The notes beneath the pieces were generated by a model. The model searched no databases, was not told where the DNA came from, and saw nothing but the letters and a program-made list of their open reading frames with translations. DNA of 7,994 nt from JBDIBB01 sp039812685 (GTDB lineage Bacteria > Acidobacteriota > Vicinamibacteria > Vicinamibacterales > JAFNAJ01): contig JBDIBB010000166.1 in assembly GCA_039812685.1 (NCBI GenBank), positions 1 through 7,994 on the forward strand. The letters are read 5' to 3'. The first letter of the stretch is position 1. The number at the start of each line of letters is the position of its first letter. This document shows, piece by piece, positions 1 to 4,393 of this stretch. The position numbers and the translations under genes are program-made.

Positions 1-80
1 ACGAACGAATTGAGGATGGGCGGCAGGGCGGAGACTTTTGGTCCTCTCCAAGGTTGACTTGTTTGAAGGCCACGCGACGC

Positions 81-96
81 CTCGTGTCGACAAGAG
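81..96. promoter_or_regulatory. Candidate enhancer (upstream activator) dyad
   Basis: A 16-bp inverted repeat, CTC-g-TGTCGACA-a-GAG, with 7 of 8 base pairs symmetric. Its centre (about 88.5) lies about 77 bp upstream of the start point predicted from the -24/-12 element at 140-155. That is a normal distance for the binding site of a Fis-HTH activator of sigma-54 polymerase. A PrsR homologue is encoded at 6529-7884, so it is the obvious candidate protein. The symmetry and position are seen; the identity of the binding protein is inferred. Confidence 0.4.
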
Positions 97-100
97 CTCG

Positions 101-116
101 TTCCCTTGGGAATTCC
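101..116. promoter_or_regulatory. Overlapping dyads between enhancer candidate and promoter
   Basis: Two perfect palindromic blocks overlap here: TTCCC-TT-GGGAA (101-112) and GGAATTCC (109-116). They lie 24-39 bp upstream of the -24 element. They could be a second activator or repressor site, or a bend or IHF-type region. Short palindromes of this size also occur by chance, so this is a weak call. Confidence 0.2.
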
Positions 117-139
117 GTGCGTATCTTCCGAGCCCGACG

Positions 140-155
140 TGGCACCGAAATTGAT
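140..155 (+). promoter_or_regulatory. Sigma-54 (-24/-12) promoter of the PEP-CTERM gene
   Basis: TGGCAC (140-145), five bases, then TTGAT (151-155). The consensus is TGGCAC-N5-TTGCA. The -24 half is perfect, the GG of -24 is separated by exactly 10 nt from the -12 dinucleotide as required, and the only major departure is A for C in the -12 element. The predicted start is near 163-166, giving a leader of about 82 nt. Sigma-54 promoters need an AAA+ activator, and one (PrsR type) is encoded at 6529-7884. Confidence 0.65.
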
Positions 156-199
156 ATCTTCAAAGCCCTGATCGCCTGCCGATCGAAATGGCTGTGTCG

Positions 200-217
200 C
201 CGGAAGTCGACCTCCGG
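200..217. repeat. GTCGAC-centred inverted repeat in the 5' leader
   Basis: CCGGA-a-GTCGAC-c-TCCGG, with 8 of 9 pairs symmetric. Like the dyad at 81-96 it is centred on GTCGAC, and the two centres are 120 bp apart. It falls about 40 nt downstream of the predicted transcription start. It could be a second protein site (for example for looping or feedback) or form an RNA hairpin ahead of the ribosome binding site at 237-243. Confidence 0.35.
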
Positions 218-247
218 AACGGTGAGGATGAGAAACGAGAGGACGTG

Positions 248-958
248 ATGAAGAAGGTTCTTCTGGCTGCGGGCCTGGTATTGGCCGTTGGCGTGGCACA
301 GGCCAGCGCCGCTCCCTATGTGATCAGCAGCCTCGTCGGCGGAGCGCCGACCGGGGTGACCCTGGACAACCTCGACTGGCTCAGCACCGGCAGCGGTGGT
401 GGAACCAGCGCCTCCTCAGGCATCGTGGTTTCGTTCACGCCGAATGCCCAGGCCGTTATCGGGTCGCTGTCCGGCCAGTACGCGGCCCCGTACCTCTCCG
501 GCGGCAACGGCACGGGCTTCGGGCCCGGCGGAACGAATCAGGCCGACGGCCAGGACGCCACCGTCTACATCACGTCCGGTTCTACCGGCAGCACCGCCGG
601 TGCGCAGGCGACGATCGTGCTGCCGGCGGTCCAGAAGTACTTCGGGTTGCTGTGGGGCTCGGTCGACGCCTACAACACGCTCTCCTTCTACAGGGGCGGC
701 GTGCTGGTCGGCGCGATCACGGGCAGCCACGTGGCCGCGGTGCCGGACGGGAACCAGGGCGTGGATGGCACCCGGTACGTGAACATCGGTGACGATGGCG
801 ACGGGTTCGATACGGTGGTGGCCACCAGCACGAACTTCGCCTTCGAGTTCGACAACATCGCCTTCAATCGGTCGGTGCCCGTGCCCGAGCCGGCATCGAT
901 GACGTTGTTCGGCGCCGGCCTGGTGGGCCTGGCCGCCGCCATCCGTCGCCGCCGCTAG
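248..958 (+). CDS. PEP-CTERM exosortase-dependent secreted protein
   Basis: A 236-residue exported protein with a tripartite PEP-CTERM sorting tail. Residues 1-21 are a signal peptide (MKK, hydrophobic core, AQASA cleavage site). The mature part is rich in Gly, Ser, Thr and Asn and has no cysteine. The tail has VPEPAS (Pro-Glu-Pro at 213-215), a hydrophobic helix at about 217-232, then four arginines. Known for the family: exosortase cleaves such tails in the inner membrane and the protein passes to the surface or exopolysaccharide. Within the body, YFGLLWGSVDAYNTLSFY (131-148) and FEFDNIAF (199-206) resemble the Npun_F0296-type exosortase-dependent surface proteins; I recall this and have not tested it. 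An acidic DDGDGFD stretch (182-188) might bind cations. The start at 248 is chosen because it gives a complete signal peptide and has GAGAGGA at 237-243. An in-frame ATG at 188 would add 20 charged residues before it. A sigma-54 promoter precedes the gene and a stem-loop follows it. The precise function is unknown. Confidence 0.9.
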   Translation: MKKVLLAAGLVLAVGVAQASAAPYVISSLVGGAPTGVTLDNLDWLSTGSGGGTSASSGIVVSFTPNAQAVIGSLSGQYAAPYLSGGNGTGFGPGGTNQADGQDATVYITSGSTGSTAGAQATIVLPAVQKYFGLLWGSVDAYNTLSFYRGGVLVGAITGSHVAAVPDGNQGVDGTRYVNIGDDGDGFDTVVATSTNFAFEFDNIAFNRSVPVPEPASMTLFGAGLVGLAAAIRRRR

Positions 959-986
959 CGCGCGCGATCGTCGCGGGATTTCGTTC

Positions 987-1018
987 ACGCCCGGTCCGGC
1001 CCGTGCCGGACCGGGCGT
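987..1018 (+). terminator. Stem-loop terminator after the PEP-CTERM gene
   Basis: A perfect 14-bp inverted repeat (ACGCCCGGTCCGGC and its complement) with a 4-nt loop, beginning 28 nt after the stop codon. Only two T residues in TTCGTG follow instead of a T-run, so it may work as a GC-rich non-canonical terminator or as a 3'-end stabiliser. It is the strongest simple hairpin I found in the window. Confidence 0.65.
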
Positions 1019-1080
1019 TCGTGTCATGTCGCATCGTCGCACCGGGCGTTGCGTCGCACGTGAACGCGACAACACCCGAC

Positions 1081-1210
1081 GGTGTCAACGCGTGCGTGCG
1101 TAGCGCGCGGGTTGCTGTGCGACGCCTCTGGCAACCTGCGCGGCGCATGGGTGTCGCGACGCGAAGGTGTCAACGCGCAGGTTGCTCATGTTGATCCGGG
1201 CAACCCGCGC
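1081..1210. repeat. REP-like palindromic repeat pair
   Basis: Two related hairpin units lie in tandem. Arms GCGCGGGTTGC (1105-1115) and GCAACCTGCGC (1131-1141) enclose 15 nt. Arms GCGCAGGTTGC (1175-1185) and GCAACCCGCGC (1200-1210) enclose 14 nt. The inner arms 1131-1141/1175-1185 and the outer arms 1105-1115/1200-1210 are each perfectly complementary, so a large nested cruciform about 106 bp long is also possible. The 12-bp direct repeat GGTGTCAACGCG occurs at 1081-1092 and 1166-1177, once per unit, and a related GGTGTCGCGACGCG lies at 1150-1163. No coding potential is convincing here. The layout resembles REP/BIME or a small MITE remnant. Confidence 0.6.
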
Positions 1211-1264
1211 TCTACGAGAGGGGGAGGGGGCAACCCGCGCTCTGCGAGAGGGGGGCAACCCGCG
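1198..1264. repeat. Tandem direct repeats 3' of wecB
   Basis: The unit GGGCAACCCGCGCTCT(A/G)CGAGAGGGG occurs at about 1198-1224 and 1228-1254, offset by 30 bp, with a single base difference. A third, truncated copy (GCAACCCGCG) is at 1255-1264. Each full unit contains a small hairpin (CTCT-acg/gcg-AGAG), and GGG-caa-CCC can also pair. Each begins with the same GCAACCCGCGC arm as the palindromes just to the left. The block lies directly downstream of the wecB stop codon (minus strand), so its hairpins could also end or protect the wecB transcript. Confidence 0.6.
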
Positions 1265-1273
1265 GTGAACGGG

Positions 1274-2368
1274 TTACGAGCAGGTGGTCTGCAGCACGCT
1301 GGCGATGCGTTCCGCGGCGTGGCCGTCCCAGAATTCGGGCACGCCGCCCCGCCGCCCGCCGGACCGCACCCGCTCCCAGCCCGCGGCAATCCGCTCCGGG
1401 CTGGTGCCGACCAACTGGTTCGTCCCCTGCTCCACGGTCACCGGCCGCTCGGTGTTCTCGCGCAACGTCAGGCACGGCACGCCGAGCACGGTGGTCTCCT
1501 CCTGGATGCCGCCGGAGTCGGTGAGCACCACGGCGGCCGCGTTCATCAGCCCCAGGAACTCCAGGTAGCCCAGCGGGTCGGCGAGCACCAGCCGCCCGCG
1601 CTCGACGAGCCCGCTGGCAATGGGCGAGCGCGCGACGGCCGGACGCGTGCGCGGGTGCACGGGGAAGAACACGGGCAGGTCGCCGGCCACGCGCGCGATG
1701 CCCTGCATCAGCCGCTCGAAGTCGTCGGCGCGGTCCACGTTGCTGGGCCGATGGAGCGTGAGCAGGGCGTAGCCGTGCGGGTCGAGGCCGTTGCGGGACG
1801 CGTCGAAGGCCGCCACCGCCCGATCGCGGTGCGCGAGCAGCGTGTCGATCATCACGTTGCCGACGAAGTGCACCTTCGCGCGCGCGATGCCCTCGCGCGC
1901 GAGGTTCTCCTCGGCCGCGCGCTCGGTGATGAACAGCAGGTCGGAGATCTGATCCGTGAGCACCCGGTTGATCTCCTCGGGCATCGTCCGGTCGAAGGAG
2001 CGCAGCCCCGCCTCCACGTGCGCCACCGCGATGCCGAGCTTGCTCGCCACGAGCGCGCAGGCCACCGTGGAGTTGACGTCGCCGACCACCATCACGAGGT
2101 CGGGCCTCGCGTCGAGCACCACCGGCTCGAAGCGCGCGATGACCGCCGCCGTCTGCTGCGCATGGCTGCCGGAGCCGACGTTCAGGTCGATGTCGGGCTC
2201 TGGGATGCCGAGTTGCCTGAAGAAGATCTCGGACATCGCCGCGTCGTAGTGCTGGCCGGTGTGGCAGATGACCGGGGTGAACCGATCGGGCTGGCGCCGC
2301 AGCTGCCCGACGATGGGCGCGATCTTCATGAAGTTGGGGCGCGCGCCGGCGACGAGGAGGATCTTCAT
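1274..2368 (-). CDS. wecB: UDP-N-acetylglucosamine 2-epimerase (non-hydrolysing)
   Basis: A cytoplasmic enzyme of 364 residues, the usual length for the family. It interconverts UDP-GlcNAc and UDP-ManNAc, the first step towards ManNAc or ManNAcA units in surface polysaccharides. It has the two-Rossmann GT-B-like fold with family motifs in order: GARPNFMKIAP (8-18), TGQHYD (37-42), GDVNST (96-101), HVEAGLRS (117-124), PEEINR (130-135), GNVMIDT (170-176), TLHRPSN (204-210), SGGIQEE (285-291) and RENTERP (303-309). The acidic and His residues known to matter in E. coli WecB (Asp and Glu near 97, 119 and 131, His near 206) have visible counterparts. The ATG start opens directly into the first beta strand (MKILLVAGARPN) and has no clear Shine-Dalgarno, but TAGAAT lies 9 nt upstream. 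The gene is divergent from the exosortase operon and convergent with the PEP-CTERM gene. No other sugar gene is in view, so it probably serves an exopolysaccharide cluster elsewhere; that is inference. Confidence 0.95.
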   Translation of the reverse strand: MKILLVAGARPNFMKIAPIVGQLRRQPDRFTPVICHTGQHYDAAMSEIFFRQLGIPEPDIDLNVGSGSHAQQTAAVIARFEPVVLDARPDLVMVVGDVNSTVACALVASKLGIAVAHVEAGLRSFDRTMPEEINRVLTDQISDLLFITERAAEENLAREGIARAKVHFVGNVMIDTLLAHRDRAVAAFDASRNGLDPHGYALLTLHRPSNVDRADDFERLMQGIARVAGDLPVFFPVHPRTRPAVARSPIASGLVERGRLVLADPLGYLEFLGLMNAAAVVLTDSGGIQEETTVLGVPCLTLRENTERPVTVEQGTNQLVGTSPERIAAGWERVRSGGRRGGVPEFWDGHAAERIASVLQTTCS

Positions 2369-2377
2369 GGCGCGCGC

Positions 2378-2383
2378 ATTCTA
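2378..2383 (-). promoter_or_regulatory. Possible -10 element of wecB (near-leaderless)
   Basis: On the minus strand, TAGAAT (5 of 6 to TATAAT) ends 9 nt before the wecB ATG. Transcription would begin only about 2-4 nt before the start codon, and no Shine-Dalgarno is present, so a leaderless or near-leaderless mRNA is suggested. No good -35 is visible. The same arrangement is seen in front of prsK. Confidence 0.35.
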
Positions 2384-2420
2384 CCGGAGGGCGGGATGCC
2401 GCGCCGCGGCGCCGGCGGGG

Positions 2421-2448
2421 CCGGCCCGTCCCGCGCGTCGCGGGCCGG
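2421..2448. repeat. GC-rich inverted repeat between divergent genes
   Basis: A perfect 8-bp inverted repeat, CCGGCCCG (2421-2428) and CGGGCCGG (2441-2448), with 12 bases between. Inside it an alternative hairpin, CCCGCG-cgt-CGCGGG (2430-2444), competes. It lies between wecB and the exosortase operon, where no terminator is needed, so it may be an operator, a structural element or simply compositional. The bases GGAACCGCACG that start at its right edge (2447-2457) recur at 2555-2565. Confidence 0.3.
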
Positions 2449-2469
2449 AACCGCACGCGGGCCAGGGTG

Positions 2470-2498
2470 CTGCGAGCAGCGGGCAGTCCGGCTATGCT
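2470..2498 (+). promoter_or_regulatory. Possible sigma-70-type promoter of the exosortase operon
   Basis: A -10-like TATGCT (2493-2498, 4 of 6) with a weak -35-like CTGCGA (2470-2475, 3 of 6) at a 17-bp spacing. The predicted start near 2505 would give a leader of about 117 nt containing the stem-loop at 2538-2577. This is the best candidate in the 253-bp divergent region, but it is weak. Confidence 0.3.
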
Positions 2499-2537
2499 AG
2501 CAACCCTGCTCGTGCGTGAGGGCCTCAGGGCCGGTCG

Positions 2538-2577
2538 GTGGGATGGGAGCGGCGGGAACCGCACGCCCCGGTCCCAC
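2538..2577 (+). other. Stem-loop in the exosortase mRNA leader
   Basis: A multi-segment hairpin. GTGGGA (2538-2543) pairs with TCCCAC (2572-2577), GGG (2545-2547) with CCC (2566-2568), and GCGG (2549-2552) with CCGC (2559-2562), closing a 6-nt loop (cgggaa). It ends 30 nt before the ribosome binding site at 2607. It does not match any riboswitch consensus I can recognise. It could affect mRNA stability or translation of the downstream exosortase genes. Confidence 0.35.
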
Positions 2578-2606
2578 GATGGCAGGCAAGTCGAGATGCG
2601 GCGCGC

Positions 2607-2615
2607 GGGAAGGGA
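2607..2615 (+). promoter_or_regulatory. Ribosome binding site that fixes the GTG start
   Basis: GGGAAGGGA lies 6 nt before GTG at 2622. The open frame extends back to an ATG at 2538, but that ATG sits inside the leader stem-loop and would add 28 residues unlike an exosortase N-terminus. The GTG with this site is therefore preferred. Confidence 0.6.
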
Positions 2616-2621
2616 ACCGAC

Positions 2622-3473
2622 GTGGACGAGATCCAGGCTCCGGGCGGAAACCGCTGGCATCCGGCGTGGCTGATCGCCCTGGGTGCCGGCCTGGCCGTCC
2701 TCTACGCGCCCACCGCGGCCTGGCTGTGGAACGGCTGGATGTCGAGCCTGCGCGACAACGCACACGGGGTCTTCATCCCGCTGCTGTCCGGCTATTTCGC
2801 CTGGGAGGCGCTGAAGCCCCTGGGCACCCGCCCGCGCGAGTCGAGCGCCTGGGGCCTCGCCTTCGTCGTGCCGGCGCTGGCAGTGCATGCCGTCGCCACC
2901 GGCCTGGGCGCGCCGCTCGCCTCGGCCGCCTCCATCGTGCTGCTGCTGCCGGGGCTCTCGCTGCTGCTGCTCGGACCGGCGCGCACGCGCGCGATCGCCT
3001 TCCCGCTGGCCTTCCTGATCTTCATGCTGCCGATCCCGCCCGAGGCCACCGCGCACCTGCACCTCGTGCTGCGCCGTGTGACGACGGTCGCGAGCGCCGC
3101 CATCGTGCCGCTGCTCGGCATCCAGGTGTTCGCCGAGGGCACGACGCTGCACCTCGCCAACGCCACGCTGGAAGTGGCCGACGCCTGTTCCGGCTACTCC
3201 ACGCTCTACGCCTCGATCGTGCTGGCGCTGCTCACCTCCTACTTCTGCCGCACCTGGCGGCGCCGGGCGCTGGTGCTGCTGGCGTCGGTGCCGATTGCGA
3301 TCTGCGTGAACATCCTGCGCGTGGTGGCGCTCGTCCTCCTCGTGCACTGGCAGGGGAGCGACGTGCTGGCGACGTCGCTGCACGAGACCTCGGGGCTGGT
3401 GATCTTCGGCCTCGCCCTGCTGATCATCTACCGGCTGGGCGACGAGCGCGAGGCCAGCGGGAGGACTGCATGA
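2622..3473 (+). CDS. Exosortase (first of tandem pair)
   Basis: A multi-pass inner-membrane cysteine protease or transpeptidase of 283 residues that processes PEP-CTERM tails. The proposed catalytic triad of the exosortase/archaeosortase family is complete: Cys189 in ADACSGY, Arg233 in NILRVV and His254 in LHETSG. Other hallmarks are DNAHGVFIPLLSGYFAWE near 45-62 (family S/A-HG-xxxP) and FPLAFLIFMLPIPP at 127-140. About seven or eight hydrophobic segments are visible, between roughly 15 and 271. It ends soon after the last helix, so there is no fused EpsI-type (DUF3485) periplasmic domain. The start is GTG with a good ribosome binding site. The stop overlaps the next ATG (ATGA), implying translational coupling to the second exosortase. 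With VPEP-type substrates and PrsK/PrsR nearby it is most likely of the XrtA/EpsH kind. The subfamily is inferred, so no symbol is given. Confidence 0.93.
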   Translation: MDEIQAPGGNRWHPAWLIALGAGLAVLYAPTAAWLWNGWMSSLRDNAHGVFIPLLSGYFAWEALKPLGTRPRESSAWGLAFVVPALAVHAVATGLGAPLASAASIVLLLPGLSLLLLGPARTRAIAFPLAFLIFMLPIPPEATAHLHLVLRRVTTVASAAIVPLLGIQVFAEGTTLHLANATLEVADACSGYSTLYASIVLALLTSYFCRTWRRRALVLLASVPIAICVNILRVVALVLLVHWQGSDVLATSLHETSGLVIFGLALLIIYRLGDEREASGRTA

Positions 3474-4324
3474 CCGCGACCGCGCCGGCGACGCCGTCGC
3501 GACGGCCGGCCGTGACGTTCGCGATCTATGCCGCGGCGCTGGCGGCGGCCTTCGCCGGGCCGCTGCTCGCGCTGGCGCAACGCGCCTGGCACGACGACCT
3601 CGCCTCGCACACGCTCCTCATCCCGTTGGTGTCGGCCTACATGGCGTGGCTGCGGCGCGATCGGATCGGCGCGGCGCCCGGGGGCAGCCGGTGGCCGGCG
3701 CTGGTCCTGCTGGCGGCGGGCCTCGGGCTGCTCGCGGCGCCGGTGGCGGCCGACACCCAGCTCGCCGCGCGCCTGCTGGCGTTCTGCCTGCTGCTGTGGG
3801 CCGGCGGCTTCGCGCTGCTCGGCAGCGGCGTGATGCGCGCCGTCGCGTTTCCCGCCCTGTTCCTCGTCTTCATGATCCCCCTGCCGCCCGTCGTGGTGGA
3901 CACGCTCGAGACGTTCTTCCAGCACACGTCGGCCGCCCTCGCCTACCGGTTCATCGACTGGTCGGGGACGGCGGTCTACCGCGAGGGGCTCACCTTCGCG
4001 ATGGCCGGCCTCACCGTGCACGTCGGGCCCGAGTGCAGCGGCATCCGCTCCAGCTACGTGCTCTTCATCACGTCGCTCATCGCCGGAGAACTGTTCTTCC
4101 GGTCGTGGTGGAACCGGCTCCTGCTCGCCTGCTTCGTCGTCCCGCTGGGCATCGCCCGCAACGCGTTCCGGGTGTTCGTGCTGTCGATGCTGTCGGTGCA
4201 CGTCGATCCGTGGTGGATCGATTCGCCGCTCCACCACAAGGGCGGCCCGGTGTTCTTCGCCCTCTCGCTGGGACCCTTCTTCCTGTTCCTGTGGTGGCTC
4301 CGGCACCGCGAGGGGGCCGGCTAG
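3470..4324 (+). CDS. Exosortase/archaeosortase family protein (second of tandem pair)
   Basis: A second multi-pass membrane exosortase, 284 residues, divergent from its neighbour but with the whole triad: Cys189 in PECSGIRSS, Arg234 in RNAFRV and His255 in LHHKGG. It also has FPALFLVFMIPLPP at 127-140, the same residue numbers as in the first gene, and SHTLLIPLVSAYMAW near 46-60. The equal lengths and aligned motifs suggest paralogues. GGGAGGA (3459-3465) lies 4 nt before the ATG, and this ATG overlaps the stop of the first gene. The ECSGIRSS and LHHKGG versions differ from ACSGYSTL and LHETSG next door, so the two may recognise different tails. Either could be the enzyme for the PEP-CTERM protein at 248-958. 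There is no EpsI-like C-terminal extension. Membership of the family is clear; the division of labour is unknown. Confidence 0.91.
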   Translation: MTATAPATPSRRPAVTFAIYAAALAAAFAGPLLALAQRAWHDDLASHTLLIPLVSAYMAWLRRDRIGAAPGGSRWPALVLLAAGLGLLAAPVAADTQLAARLLAFCLLLWAGGFALLGSGVMRAVAFPALFLVFMIPLPPVVVDTLETFFQHTSAALAYRFIDWSGTAVYREGLTFAMAGLTVHVGPECSGIRSSYVLFITSLIAGELFFRSWWNRLLLACFVVPLGIARNAFRVFVLSMLSVHVDPWWIDSPLHHKGGPVFFALSLGPFFLFLWWLRHREGAG

Positions 4325-4355
4325 CGGCCCGCCCCCGGGACGCCCGGCTCGGGCG
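4312..4355 (+). terminator. Hairpins over the exosortase stop codon
   Basis: GGGGGC (4312-4317) pairs with GCCCCC (4331-4336), continued inward after one C-C mismatch by GG/CC, with the TAG stop codon in the loop. A second small hairpin, CGCCCG-gct-CGGGCG (4341-4355), follows at once. There is no T-run. This could partly terminate or attenuate transcription between the exosortases and prsK, in keeping with a separate prsK promoter at 4378-4383. Confidence 0.35.
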
Positions 4356-4377
4356 CGCACTCGCGTCTCCCAGGCGC

Positions 4378-4383
4378 TACACT
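4378..4383 (+). promoter_or_regulatory. Possible -10 element of prsK (near-leaderless)
   Basis: TACACT (4 of 6 to TATAAT) in the context GCTACACTACC ends 10 nt before the GTG start of prsK. There is no Shine-Dalgarno in the intervening bases (acccgccacg). Position and context match the TAGAAT in front of wecB. The -35 region is not recognisable. Confidence 0.35.
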
Positions 4384-4393
4384 ACCCGCCACG

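Noticed and set aside
1..60. Inverted repeats GGAGA...TCTCC (30-49) and TTGG...CCAA (38-51) as a terminator of an upstream gene or a further enhancer
   Set aside because: The arms are short and compete with each other, there is no T-run, and no upstream gene is visible to need a terminator.
188..247. Upstream in-frame ATG giving a 20-residue longer PEP-CTERM protein
   Set aside because: The extension is charged and would bury the signal peptide. The ATG at 248 has GAGAGGA at the right distance and starts MKK plus a hydrophobic core.
54..248. A 64-codon plus-strand open frame ahead of the PEP-CTERM gene
   Set aside because: It runs through the -24/-12 promoter and the dyads, has no ribosome binding site, and its product is Arg-rich with no recognisable pattern.
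1166..1177. TTGACA on the minus strand inside GGTGTCAACGCG as a -35 box
   Set aside because: No -10-like hexamer is found at 16-18 bp, and the sequence is part of the repeat unit present twice.
1198..1264. CRISPR-like short repeats
   Set aside because: There are only two full copies and one partial copy, with almost no spacer between them, internal small hairpins and no cas genes. It fits tandem or REP-like repeats better.
1082..2500. Long plus-strand open frame of 472 codons
   Set aside because: It is antisense to wecB, whose motifs are unmistakable. The Arg/His/Gly-rich product is the usual shadow in high-GC DNA.
2500..2621. Cyclic-di-GMP, cobalamin or TPP riboswitch in the exosortase leader
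   Set aside because: I compared the conserved cores from memory and none is present. Only a simple multi-part hairpin can be supported.
1212..3383. Minus-strand open frame of 723 codons
   Set aside because: It overlaps wecB in another frame and lies antisense to the first exosortase. Its product is low-complexity Arg/Ala/Gly with no domain.
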